A DNA stretch of 64,000 nt, from contig KB302777.1 of assembly GCA_000328365.1 (NCBI GenBank), positions 81,385 through 145,384 of the forward strand, written 5' to 3'. Below the pieces are notes generated by a model, which was not told where the DNA came from, made no database searches, and saw only the letters and a list, made by a program, of their open reading frames with translations. This stretch comes from Capitella teleta (Eukaryota > Annelida > Polychaeta > Capitellidae). The position numbers and the translations under genes are program-made. Numbering within the stretch: position 1 is the stretch's first letter; every line of letters begins with the position of its first letter. Shown here one piece after another: positions 13,001 to 26,120 of the stretch.

Positions 13001-16000
13001 CAGGAGAAAATACAAATATTCAATTCAGGAAGAGGAAAAAAAAAGAAGTCTTTGTAAAGAATGAATAAATGAACAAATAGGCGGTGTTTTACGGCACCTG
13101 ACACTATAAATGTTAGAGTACTGCCTCCAGCAGTCAATTGAACATCTCTTAGTAAGCCACCGTTTACTGTAAGGAGTCATCAACAACAATGTTAGCTGCA
13201 AAAAGAGAAATCCCAAATAATTCAAGGAGTCGATGCTTCGGCATAAATATATATAATGTTTGAACCAAGAACAGACGAACTCCCATTGATCGCACAGAGA
13301 ACAAAATGCGTGTGCAGGTACAATTTGTAGCCTCAATTACAGCACGCAAAACAGGCACCAGACCATCAACGCCAATTATCAGATCCTACCTCATTTGGCG
13401 TTTTCTTTAACTTTTTAGATTTACATTTAAAGCGGACCTCTGTTCATTTCGGAACCTTTTTAGATCGGTTCTGTGGGCTTTATTGAGTGACGAGAGACCG
13501 TTTTTGAAAAAAAAAAAATTTGGTCAACTGTGAATGATATTCAAGACAAATTAAAATACGAATTTCCTGCTCAGGCAGAATAGCTTGAAACGAGATGAGT
13601 GCGAGATTTCTTTTATGAGAACTGCTGAAAGATCTGCTCACTCGACGGCTCCCATTGTTAACAATAGGATAATTACTTTTATGCCGTCATGACGGTATGA
13701 AATCAAACGCGAGAAGAAAGCGAGATTTTAAACCTCTCAAATTCGATGTATCTAGGAATTAGCTCACAGCAAGCGTATTGTCTAAAAATATGTCAGTCAA
13801 AAGGCGTATTTGTCTTTTGGGATGTATCCTCTATCATCCGTTACTAGTTCAAAACAACCAGAGGTCCTCTTTAATTGCAATTTCATGATAACCTTACGAT
13901 GTGTAGTATATAGTTTATGGCAATCGGGAAAGAGGCACACATTCAACTCATACACTCCCAGACTCTTCCGATATTGGAGACTCTGTAGTCTCCCGAAAAG
14001 TAAAATTGTGATTTTTTTTTCTTCAAATTTTTAGTGACTCAACTGCTGCTCAGCTTGATAACAATTTAGGCTAGGGCTGTATGGTTTATGGTCGTATAAC
14101 AATTTAGGCTAGGGCTGTACGGTCTATGGTCATATAACAATTTAGGCTAGGGCGGTACGGTCTATGGTCGTATAACAATTCAGGCTAGCGCGGTACGGTC
14201 TATGGTCGTATAACAATTCAGGCTAGGGCGGTACGGTCTATGGTCGTATAACAATTTAGGCTGGGGCTGTATGGTCTATGGTCGTATAACAATTCAGGCT
14301 AGGGCGGTACGGTCTATGGTCGTATAACAATTTAGGCTGGGGCTGTATGGTCTATGGTCGTATAACAATTCAGGCTAGGGCGGTACGGTCTATGGTCGTA
14401 TAACAATTCAGGCTGGGGCGGTACGGTCTATGGTCGTACGCATGCTCTTCCTCAGGCTATATCGATAAGAGTAAAGGAAATCACATTCCAGGCCTAGCGC
14501 CCATAAATCACAAGAGTGGGAAGGACCGTTGAAGCGAATTGTCACACACCCCCGGGCAATATTGCGCAATACAATAGCTACTAAGCATTGCATAATACCA
14601 TAGACACCAGAACGCGGCACCAAGGCTCACTGCGCCTGTGCAAACGGCATTTCCTCTGACGAAATCCGGCACAAAAGACGCGGCAATTGCATTGTGGTCG
14701 TGCGCAGTCTTATGAGGAGGTGCAACGAAGCACATGATGTGACCCTCCCAGCCAATTGGAGGCACACAGAACGCTGCTCGTGACACATGGCGGTAGTCAA
14801 GTGTACATTTGTGCTCTCTGCTGATCAACGCTTGGATGTCCATCGCTCCTTTATCAATTTACATTCATCCCAGTCCCGAGACTCTCGCCATCTCTCATCA
14901 CATCAACCCGTGAGTTCCTACTAGCCCAAAGAGGCAACATGTCTGGGCCTTTTTTTAGTAGGTGACACGGCCAACGTCCCTAAAACACGCAATGACCGTC
15001 TCTCACGTAACAAGGGATGTGGTCTACACGACAAACGGCGTCCTAGATCGCTGGCCAGTGATCAAATGGTGAGTTACTCTCTTTCCAATTACTCACACAA
15101 CACTCGTGAGACTATTTATATTGGACCAGGTTGTAGCGGACGGAATGAATACAGTGTTGAAAGAGTGCAGATGTTGAACATGTACACAGATCGGTGTAAC
15201 TATAGACGGAGGAGTGGCCGACAATCAAGTTGAGAGATGAGCAAATAGATGAGAACATCTCACAGTATTGCTTATACTTATCCAATATCATGCACATCTG
15301 AGCAGAACTATGCATAAGCGACAATCTCTTGCCGTGGGTGTGTCAATATGCTCAGATACAGCTTAAGACAAGGATTAAATGGATTAAAAAGTGGTTCAGT
15401 GCGCTCGCAAACGTCTTCTATTGCCGGTCTATTGGATCAAAGACGCTTGCAATGGATTAGAAAACGGAATGGTTGAATAGAACGAACCAAGAGACAATTA
15501 GGACGATTGCTTTGGGGTTTAGGAGGGCCAAGAATACTTGCAATGTGAGCGCAGAAGCAGACGGCGTAATAGAACACCTGCAGAACGAGATACTGTGATT
15601 GGTGTATCAAAGGAATCGTCACCTACATGCTCATTACACTTGCAGTACACACAACCACGGGCAAAGAGATCAGGTGCAATAAATTCAAGGTATAGAGGCG
15701 TGAGAGCGTATTCTGTTGATATTGTCTGGTAGCTAGCTGCCGTGTATCAATATTTGCCAAGAATTGAACGTTTTGAAAAGATCAAGTAATGCTTTTGTGT
15801 CAACTTATTTTGTGTCACGCACAATATTTCCAATAGCCGGATAAATGAACTCTTGTTGACGCACCAATTGCGCAGCAGGTTCAATCGCAACCTTCCGGGG
15901 CATAGGGGTCACAAGTCAAATTTTTTGTATGGGCTCGCATCAACCTTAGGGGTTGATGCCTTCAAGGGCTTCCCTTTGCCGGTGGACCTCCCAGCACACA

Positions 16001-19000
16001 CTCATTAGCGGCATTTGTACCGTAATTGACATCATCAGAACTTTATCCCGAGGAGCAGTTTGTCGTGCAAAGTGGCTTCTTCATACGCAAGACGTCGCTC
16101 TTCCTGAGAAGCTGCAATGTTGTAATTGTGCACGCGACGATCGATGCGCTCATGGAACTTGTTATAAACGCCGCTTCCCTCTTTCACAGCTCAAACACGC
16201 GATCGCAAATGATGTCCCTATATTGAATGTGTGAATCGCTTTTCCAAATTATGGTTCAGGAAGTTAGGTTCAAGGGAATAGAGTGGAGACTCTTGGCTGA
16301 CCAACAGGAGGCTGTATCACTACAGTATTCTTTAATATATAGGTTTAATTTCCGTGACACAAACTATACAAGGCAGGAGGAGGAGCAGTATTTGGACACC
16401 TTTTGAATGACACACACACGAGCTTTTCTCTCCATTTTCATCGTCCATCGGGTCGATGCGGTTCTGAACCCGATGAAAATGTAGCAACATTCCGGCGTTT
16501 TGGGGCTGTCAAAGCAACGACACGATCAGTGGCGCCACATCAAATGGGCGGAAAGAACAAGCAACGCGGGAGCAATGTAGACATACGATGTACGCTTCAG
16601 GAGGCAATGTCGTTGTGACCCCTGTCGGTCGTATCGGCAATCAAGGACGCAGATGCAGGCGCTACATGCAAGGAAACTTCAGCTGAAAGCACTCGCATGC
16701 ATTATGCAAGGGCTTCACGCTTGTACTAAACGGTCTGACTTAGTTCTTGGCAAGTGTGAGCAAATAATTGACTATGTTGTACAGGTACAATACTTGCCCG
16801 GATGGTCAGTGGGCTTGCACTAAATGCACAATCATATTAGGTAAACATAATGAACGAGAAATGGCTCAGCTGAACATGCATAATTTGCTTGGCCTCAAGG
16901 GATTGAGCAATGGATTATTAGCCTCACAGCTGTAATTACGAGAAATGTTAATAGTTTATGGCATCTGCGTCGATAAGAATCAACAGAAATGATGAATATA
17001 TTACTCTATTTTGTGACTGACAATGATATGGTGAGCCATGATTAAACTGAAAAGCTTTGAAATTCGAAGTGTGAAATGACGATTCCACAATTCAGTTTAT
17101 CCACTTTCATATGCAAGGCAGCAATTCCTCTCCTAACCAAACATCCCATGTGATGGGTGAGGTCGGGACTCCACAGTGATGACGTTAGGAAACCTCTAGC
17201 CAAAACAAGTGAGGATATGAAGATTGACGAAGAGGAGGGATCTCGCAAGGGAAGGGCTGAGTGTTTTGGGGTTCCACAGGGGGCCGTAGATGGCTGATTT
17301 AATGGGAAAATGCCCCAAACACTCACACTGCCACAATATCACACGATAAAAGGTGAGCGGCCACTCCTGATCCAGCAACAAGGGTTGGATTGCTGTTTAT
17401 AACCGTCGTAAAATCGTATCGTTGATCAGCTGACCTGTTGGCGAAGCAGGCAACCCGAAGTCAAGTCGCCTCTTATTAGTCAACTCGCAGCATACGCACT
17501 TTACCCTAGTCAGTTTCTAAGAAAATGGGTGACCACGCAAAGATGGAGGCATCCCTCATTCTGGGCAGGTCTCCGTTATGTTGACCTTTCTCTTGCCATA
17601 GCGCTCTGTTTGCATACGAACATCATTCAATAGGGCCTGCTATTTGCATTCCTTCAGACATCCCAATGGGCCAGCCGCATCTTCTTCGTTTTAGGCAAGC
17701 ATACCATAAGAAGGAAGAATCGTCGACGTTTTGTCGAATTTTGGCTGCGTCTGTTGATCATGGGTTTCGGTTGTACCCTGGAGGGCGGCTCCGTGTGACC
17801 GCACTGTGCACACTTTTGCACACCATGATTACTCTAACATGATGTATTGGTCACTGCATTATATCTCACATTATTGACAATGACTTGTTTTCCTTCAGTG
17901 TCCTCAAGCGATTCGTCAATATTGACTGTATCAATGCTGAGCTAATACATGCAACGTGCAAACAGCCCGATAATCCGATGTTAATTCCGATCGTGCTTCC
18001 TCGCCAACCAATAGGCACCCTATCAGCCATAATGTACAAGACCCGGCATCAAAGACTGAAATTGACACATCGACACCTGATGGTCTGTCAATCCCCGACA
18101 AATACCTTCAACGATTTCCGTGTAGAAGCAAGGATCTCCATTCATTGAGAACAGAGAAGGCAAAAAAAAAAAAAAAAAAAAATACACTCAGAAGATTATG
18201 AAGCATTTTTATAAACGATTGGCTTATGTCCTCCCAAGGAGATCCCCCGCTTGCCACTCGATGCTGCAGCCATCATAGGACATGATGAACTATTGCCATT
18301 TGGCAGCATAAACGACATCCCTGATGCTTATCAAAGCATAGCGAATGCACTCATATTGGCTCAGGTCGAAGTGGAGCAAAACAAATGATGACTAAATGAT
18401 GATCCACCGTATAGCTACCATTAGTGTATCTGATGTATAAAAGGAATATGCCTTGTTTGGAGGGGATTCATTTGCCACCATCTATAAAAGCCACCCGGCA
18501 GAGCTATCAAACTGACAATATTGTATTGAATTTAGTTCGAGGTGAAGGTCGGAAAAGGGCTTCAAATTGATTTTGGGGTATGATAATTTAAGCCGATTAC
18601 ATGGTTTCCCGAGACGATAGGGTTCAAATTTTGTTAGAGAATCGCCTCTAGAGAAGAGTCTCTTCAATTTAAGCGTTTTTCTGAATTGCGCGAAATATAT
18701 GCTGTGGAATTCAATGAAAAAAAAAACTATTCATCTACATAAAAGATGTAAATTGTGAAATCGCTTGATTACAAGCGTAAACAGGTGTCACGAGACAATT
18801 AGAAATCGAGGAATAATCGTGAACACTTCAATCCAATTAATCGCGTCGTCGAATGAGCCACACACAGCGATGCATCAAAATTATTCGTGCGAAAACAATA
18901 TAATTATGACCTAGCATTTCATCACACGCAAGAACAGGATGTGTACACCATTTATGCATTCATTTTTTTGGGGATGAATCAGTGCAAATCTGCAATTGAA

Positions 19001-22000
19001 CCATGAACAATCAAATATGAGGTGAAAGGGTAAGCTCAGTTGCCGACCAGACGATGGTAATAATCGACAACACTCTACTCCGATCAGGGCAACAATGACT
19101 CGTGGCTTCTGGAAGGCTTTCTGTGTTAATGAAATGCATGGAAAAGCGTCCTGTGTCGCGACGCCTCGAGGAAGATTACAAAGGGAGGTCACATAGTTTG
19201 CTTGCAAGTGAAGAAGTGGAATCGCTGAACCGGCGGTAAAACTCTCTTGTGATACTACTTATAATAAATTACTATTATACAAACCCCCCAAAACACCTCA
19301 TACGTGTTGACATCAGTTGACGATCTACGACGTCATGCCAACGAGTGCTTTTAACAAACACCTGAATGCACAGGGCGTCAGCATTATATTAGTGCATCAA
19401 TTAAGATATTGCTGCTGATGCAGGTATTCTGCGCCAACAGAAGAAGAGGATACAATTCATCATCGACACACTGCTCTGCAGCCATTATTAAGTAGGAATA
19501 TCCTAAATATCAGTTTGAATATACTGAAATAAGTTTGAATATCAGTGAAAATAATTTTGAATGCGATTGAGAACAATATATCAACCGTGCAGGTGCATCT
19601 CTGTTTAACGTAAAACATGCGGTCAATGGCACTACTGTCTGCTACTGAGGCAGCAGTTTGTTTCATAAACCGAACCTTATGGCCGAACCGTTGAATGATG
19701 ACCTGCGCGACATAAACAGGAACCGCGCGCTTGTTGTTAAGGTTGCAGTAACCTTTGTGACGTAAAGGCCATATGAACCAGTGGATTAGACGCTCCAGTA
19801 GGCAGAGGCTTTCGGATGAAAACACATTGCCAACGATTCTGTTTGGATGAGAAACTAAAATGGAGAGGGATTTCAGCAGGGTAGAAGTCGCTCCTTCGTG
19901 GGCTTCATTGGCTGTGCTCCCAGGGACTGCCTCTTCTTCTTCGTCGGGCTCTTCGTCCACTTTTCCAATATCCCTTGTGATTTGTGTGCTGTGAAAGCCA
20001 ATAAGCTATCGGTGCAAAGTCATTTCATGTTATGGAAACACGAATTATGCATCCTTTCCCGTGCTAAGAATAGTTTTTATCACACTTGCGATGCATAATT
20101 TTGAAAGATTAATATCTTTGATTCGTATGAATAAAAGTTCAATAAATTTCTTCTTGAGATTAATTACATGCAGGCGGAATTTAAATTTATTTCCCATAGC
20201 AATGTGTGCGTGCATATCGCTGGTAATTTGATGGAGATAGGCAATAAAAATGCAACACGAGACGAAGGATATCGAGCACAACCAGCATGTGTTTGCCATT
20301 CAAGGCGCTGTTACACTTGCGTCAGGATTGATGACATGAATTAACGAAAACGAATTTTGTCATCACTGGGTCAGCCGATTCCAGCAGCATGGAGTTCGTG
20401 GCCCCTGGATCGAGAAGGGCATTTTGTGTTTACGCCTAGGATCCAATCCCCGATCTATTCCTGGATCACATTGATCCCGTAACATTATTAGGAGGCGCCA
20501 TTCGCGACAGCTAGCTAGCCGTTCATCATTGCAGCTCGATTCTACAGAAGCCGATGTAATATTGACATGCAAAGCGATGCCGTGTGCGATCGATTCGGGT
20601 CACAAGGCACTCAGGAAGGTGTCGACACTCTGCTTGATGAGCTGATTGAGGTGGGAAAGAAGCAGTGGATGAGGTTACGGGTAAAAGAAGGAAAGGGAAG
20701 GGTGAATAGGAGGAGAGGGATGAGAATGAGGGCAGGGAAATTAGCCAACTATATACAGCTGAATTGGGTGGGTTGAGGGGATGCAGAGGGGTGTGGTTGT
20801 ACAGCTGGGGTTTCTATGGTAGGGCTATAAAAAGGAGGGAGGGTATGTCCCAGAAGTCCATACACGTGCTCGCTAGTAATTGACGTGAAGGATCGTACCC
20901 ATGTGTGTGGGCGAAAGACATGGTGAAAAATTAGTGATCTGTGTCGCTTCATTCCGCGTGATTGGCTGGAGCAAAAAGACTTGTCCTGGGGTGTAAACAA
21001 AGCAGGGAATGGTCGAGTAAGATGAGCGGAATATTGCTCTTTTCAATAATATTCTCTCCACTGAGAAATCGGATGAAATAAAACAGTATATTGCGAACCC
21101 GAATGGGCAATAAAAGGCCTTTCATTGCCGGCGCTCAATTTAATATAATGCGGACCCAAGGGGAAGGCGCACGTGGTCGTTGTATGCGCAGACAACGCCT
21201 GATGCGCCCCAGGTGAGGCGTGGGTGGAGCCTTAAATAGCTAAAAATACGCCTATTTTTAAAATGCTGATTGAATTACGATTTAGAGAAGCTACAAACCG
21301 CGATCAATCTTGACAAGATAGATCTACACAAGAACCTGCGACGAAGAGTAAAAAATGCGGAAAAACAATGTTATTAAGTATATATTTTTTCTTTATTTGT
21401 GAAGAGATCGATTTTCAGCGCGTGGCAGGTGGAGTTCGACCAGCACAAGCCTTCACTTACGTATGCATCTAAGAGCAGCAGTCGGTCGGAGTCTTGATTG
21501 GATGTTATGGTAGAGCAAGGTAGTCCGCCTGTCACTCTACAACCAACAACCCATGTTTGCCTGCGATATGCACGGTGTCAATATTGCAACCCATTGACAA
21601 GTCCCTGAGTAATCTCAGCGACATACTGCTGATCATTTCTAATGACCAAGATGGGCCCTGTAGTAATCAGTGACCACCGTTCAGGGACCTATCTGCTCAA
21701 TGCATGAGCATGTTTATGGGCAAGTAGATGCTTCGTGAGATCTGTTTACCCCAATATAAGCAACACGAGACGAGGGTCATGCTCTCGCTCGAGCACAACG
21801 CAACTGCATTTAACAGTGAAACAAGGCCAAGGTCCCGAAGAAATGGCTGCGAGGCCTTTTTTCCTTTCTCCCCTTTCTTGTTCCCCGTCTAAAATCGTTG
21901 GCCTTACACGGCGATTCGAAGAGGCATTGAGGCTTTTTGTCCTCACTGAGGATGAAAATGTCAGAGGAAAGCGTCTGCAGATTATTTTTGCGTGTAGCAA

Positions 22001-25000
22001 TTTTCCTGGTGAACGTATCAATTGAAACGAACATTAATTTTATTCCAGTCGCAATGCTTTTCCTTCTTGGTTTATGCGCCATCACCATCACCGCCCCCCA
22101 CCCCACGCGGAAATTGATTTCAGCTTATCTTATATTAAAATAACCCTAAAAGTAAGATTCTCTTGTGGAATATACACGATTAAATGATTGTGAGATTAAG
22201 GTTTATGAATGCATGCAATCAAAACCATTACCTATTGCCAGGTAATGGTAACTTCTCTATACGTTTCACCGTGAAGACAATCTCCCGCCTGTAATTAACC
22301 ATTTCGTCCATGTTTTATAATTTTTACAAACGAGATTTGCACTAATTTTCAAACTGAGCGAAGCATTGCTAACCCTACCTGTCTCACAGCTTGTTCTTAG
22401 CTAAGTAAACAGTCGAAAATTAATACAACTAGTTCACAGCTTACAATAACATAACCGTACCCTACATGACCAACCTGGCTAACGTTTGTAGAGGCACTGC
22501 AATTTTTTGTCGATTTGTAGTTAATCTTCTAGTGATCCTCAAACAACCCCAGGGAAGCACATCATGATCTCATTGAAATAGCATTTGGATAAGTAGATAT
22601 CGTTAGCAGCGGCTTGAGTACGTTTGCCATCATCAGGATGAATATTTTCAACGCGGATTCATTCTCAGAAGGCTTGATCTACGTACTTCATCGATTTGTT
22701 TAGGATCACCCCAGGAATTAAGTAGGTGGAAAAATAATACTTTAATTGACGACTGTTGGCTACTTCGTCATAATTATATTGTGTGCCAAGGCGTTAAGTA
22801 GCAGAGCATATTATTGTCACGACAAAGCGGCAGCATAGTCATAATAGACTGCAAGTTTATTGTTCTGCATTCACTATTTATGGAAGGAAGGAAATTAGAA
22901 GGAAATGCAAAATGCTGTAAAGTTTGTATACAATGAAGAAGTAAAGAGATGCAGGAGATAAACAGGCATATCAATAGGCAGCACACAGAACGCATTAGCC
23001 AGGGATGCGGCTGATTATCGGATCAGGCAGATGAAGTCGTTGAACGTAATAAAGATGTATACAAAGTTGCGCATTGTGACGTATTATACAACCCTTAGAC
23101 ATCGGCAGAAAGAATCCGCTGGAGATTTTCAGCACATGCATATGTAAGAGCGGCCGTCCAGAGGCCATCGATCACATTCACTTGCACCCATGCATTGAAC
23201 GCCTTCGTAATCGACTTAAGCTTCAAGGCAGAACTGGGCCCAGACGAAACTTCCTCCGTAACCTCCTGAGACATCCCATTCCTTCCTGATGACTGAGCAG
23301 AAATGATTCAATGACCACAAATATGTCACCAAACAGTGTGATGTATTGCATCACTCGCCAACAAACGATTCATTGTGGCTCTTAATACAGTGTTGGAAAG
23401 GTACGCTTCACAGCGCAATACGACGACAAGGAGGGACTGGTCACTGCAGTGATAACACCACGCATGCAGGGGCGTTATGTGTCAAGCATTGGGAGCATAT
23501 GTTTTAGTAACCCCAATTGAAAATGTAATGAACTAAATCGATCGGGTTAGACTGAGTTTTTAAAGATATTATAATGTGATGATTGATGTAGCCCTGCGTA
23601 TGATTATAGCCATATGTTGTAGGTCAATGACATCGTGCACTGAGGCCCACAAGATCCCTCAGATCGCTTGTTGTTGGCGCAGGAAGAAACTGCGATGGTA
23701 TCGATATGTGAATGATTATGTCTGTAGAGAACCCTCCTCTGCGCGCGGGGTGAAGGGTGTGGATCCCATAGGCCCTCTGCGGTCCCTTTACAGCATCGAT
23801 ATGACACTGTATGTTCCCGCAATGACGTCAACATGTCGGCCAGTATGGGTACGTGCAATCCAATGTAATAGCAAGGGTATAAATTTTAGATGATCTTTCC
23901 TTTGCTTCGACTTAAGTTCATCAAAGGTAGTGTTTACTCAGGTAATGGATGCAACAGCCTTAGAACTAATCAAGATTGCTTTTGTCTGCTGAATACATAC
24001 CACCTGATTCCAATCAATAGCCAATCACCCCGCCCTCGCAGGTATTACAAGAACTTACCTTGGAAATCCTTCCTCGCAAAGCTGATATTTGTCACAATAT
24101 TCGCAACATGTCCTAAGATGGTTGAGAAGAGAAGAAGGCCAAAGACGAACTCGACCGTCACAAAAATGTACTCGCTGCGTGCCTTTGGTTTGGGTAGCTC
24201 TCCTATGGTTGTCAATGTCAACGTGCTCCAGTAGAGAGAGTGCAGATACCAGGTGTAAATATCGTCCTCATCAGCGTCACAGTCCCAGTCACCTTTAAGA
24301 TGCAGTTCTTTAGTGACCACGCGGATGAGACACGCGTTCCAGTGATAAATAGCGAAGAGGTAATGCATTAAGGTCACTGTGCGCACCGTGTTGGGGTATA
24401 TGGTATGTCGCTCGGTCCTGTCCAGGAACGCCCAGTAGCGGTAAATTTTGATGAGTCTGAAACACCGCAACATGGACTTGTAGCCGATGGACATATAGAG
24501 GAAGTCGAGAGGTAGGAGGCACAGGCAGTCAATATAGAACATGGTTGAGTTCATGTAGTGGATTCTCAGTTTTGTGCTGTCAGTCTGAAGAACACCGTCT
24601 TCAAGAAAACCAGTTCGGAAGTGGAACGCGATGTCCAGCACATAGATGAGGTCTGCGGTGTAATCAAGGGGGAACCAATAAACAATGTTAAACTTGTTGA
24701 TTTCCTCGAACGAGGATCTGTAGATGAGCACCCAGAAGTTGTAGAGAAAAGCAATACTGACCACAAATGACCACCAGTAAGCAAATCGCCCTGAAGGGTC
24801 GAAAACAAACGTCCATTTACATCCTTCTTTGATACTGCTCTCGATCGAGCTCTCTTGATCGTTGTTTTTGCTGTTTTTACCAAAGCGACTGTCAATTTCT
24901 TTCCTCCGCTGTTTTCTTACTTCCTTTGGAGTGGCAACTAGTGCTTTGTTCACGTAACCGACCTCGCTTTTGTTATGCACAATGCTTTTCCGGCTGTTGG

Positions 25001-25457
25001 CATTGCCGCTCAGTCGGTTCGTGACGATTTCGAATATGCTATGCCTTGAAGTCGACCGCGAGGACTTGGGTTCAGCAACGCTGTTGGCATACATTGGAGA
25101 CGCAGTGGATAAGCGTCCACTACGACTGCTTAGTCGCTCGCCAATAAGCCTGGTTCGGTCGTTGGGCGACTGATAAGGCAGAGTTGGAGGCAAGGACCGA
25201 GGCCCATTGGCTGAGTATTGTGATGACGAAGAAGCGTTGGCGTCGACGGCCGGGTCGTCATTCGATACCTGACCGCTGGCAGCTGAAGAAGCGCTAGGCT
25301 CAGCTGCTACAGCTGCCTCTTGTGATCCTTGACTGATGACGGCTATCTCTTCTAATTCCTCCTCATCTGTCTGATCTCCAATTTTGGCACATGGCGTGTA
25401 TTTAACGCTCTCGTTGCCGCCGTTGCCATGCCGACGGTTACTGAGAACGCTGGACAT
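7022..25457 (-). CDS. CNGA: Cyclic-nucleotide-gated cation channel, alpha subunit
   Basis: Four coding exons join in frame to 992 residues plus stop: 24059-25457, 8663-8953, 8275-8604, 7022-7980, all GT-AG. Exon 1 holds a Ser/Ala-rich N-terminus and the membrane core: S1 about 227-248, S2 263-284, S3 305-322, arginine-bearing S4 328-346, S5 358-380, pore loop around TTIGE (416-420) and S6 428-458. Exon 2 is the C-linker. Exon 3 is the cyclic-nucleotide-binding domain, with FGE at 598-600 and Arg613-Thr614 in the phosphate cassette; the Thr is the residue that favours cGMP in this family. Exon 4 carries the STPGLVES tail, a low-complexity Ser/Pro/Gln/Tyr stretch, and a leucine-zipper coiled coil (about 924-966) like the trimerising helix of alpha subunits. 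The TIGE filter and the zipper argue for alpha rather than beta. The start is the first ATG after an in-frame stop; the frame stays open above it to about 25681, so a 5' exon is possible. Known role: nonselective Ca/Na entry in sensory cells. Confidence 0.95.
8954..24058 (-). other. First intron of the CNG channel gene (15.1 kb)
   Basis: The donor is at the end of exon 1 (CAAG|GTAAGT) and the acceptor precedes the C-linker exon (TTTCGCAG); phase 1 on both sides rebuilds an Ala codon. No second gene could be read inside it. It contains the 38-bp tandem array at 14058-14437, a 21-base A-run at 18162-18182, and an unexplained 166-codon minus-strand frame at 19460-19960. The gene's other two introns are 58 and 294 bases, so this one is far larger than its neighbours. 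Confidence 0.85.
14058..14437. repeat. 38-bp tandem array, ten copies
   Basis: Ten uninterrupted 38-base units beginning ATAACAATTTAGGCTAGGG. Variants differ at a few fixed positions (T/C in AATTYAGG, A/G in GCTRGGG, the pair CTGTATGG or CGGTACGG). Copies 5-6 and 7-8 are identical two-unit blocks, so the later part of the array grew as 76-bp dimers. It lies inside the CNG channel's first intron. Confidence 0.95.
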
Positions 25458-26120
25458 AGCTCTCTGTTGCTGCTGGTGTCGCGATGGTCGCAAGCAAGTG
25501 TTGACGTATATAAACCAATACAAAAAATCCAGATGGTCGCGGAGCGTCCGACGTTCCGGAGTTGCGTTCCCCGAGGTACAGTTCGGTTGGCTGAGTGGGC
25601 TGCTCTGCTCCGGCCGAGATCGGATCACATAGTCGCCTCGGCTGCTGCAGCTGCTGGCTGGACGTCTGCCCGACTCCAGGGCTCAGGGAGGCCGCCTGGC
25701 GACCGACGACCACGTGCAACACTCACGCTGTGCGCGATAACCACAAGAGGTGACCGCTTGCAGCGTTGCAGCATGCTTTTTGCTCGCACATCGTCGCCGC
25801 AGCCGGTGAGCATTCCATGTTCAGAGCCACAGGAAGAAGAGAAAAACACCTCTTCAGGCAGACAGCACACGATTGGAATGTTTTAAAAATCCACGGCCAC
25901 CCAGGCGACGGCCAGACATGCAGTGCCACTCGCGTTGCGTACTGTGGCCATATGCGAGGAGAAACCGGAGTGAGTTTAGGGTCGACGGCGTGTGCAGGGG
26001 CTGCCGATGCTGCGGCGGCGGCTGCTGCTTCGACTGTGCGATGGCTGCATGCAGTCGCCGAAGGGAGCATGGGACGCCGCTCTACGCACGCCCCCCCCCC
26101 CCCCCCCCCGGTGTGTGGCT
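25458..26120 (-). promoter_or_regulatory. GC-rich 5' flank of the CNG channel gene, possible promoter/5' UTR
   Basis: The composition shifts to GC- and CpG-rich directly upstream of the channel's start codon, and a run of 19 C lies at 26091-26109. Open frames occur on both strands here because the DNA is GC-rich; none resembles a known protein. The position suggests a promoter and untranslated first exon, but I could not identify a start site. Confidence 0.35.

Noticed and set aside
25458-25628. Extending the channel's N-terminus up to a GTG at 25628
   Set aside because: GTG is not a normal animal start codon; the first in-frame ATG is at 25455-25457. An upstream splice acceptor remains possible but none is convincing.
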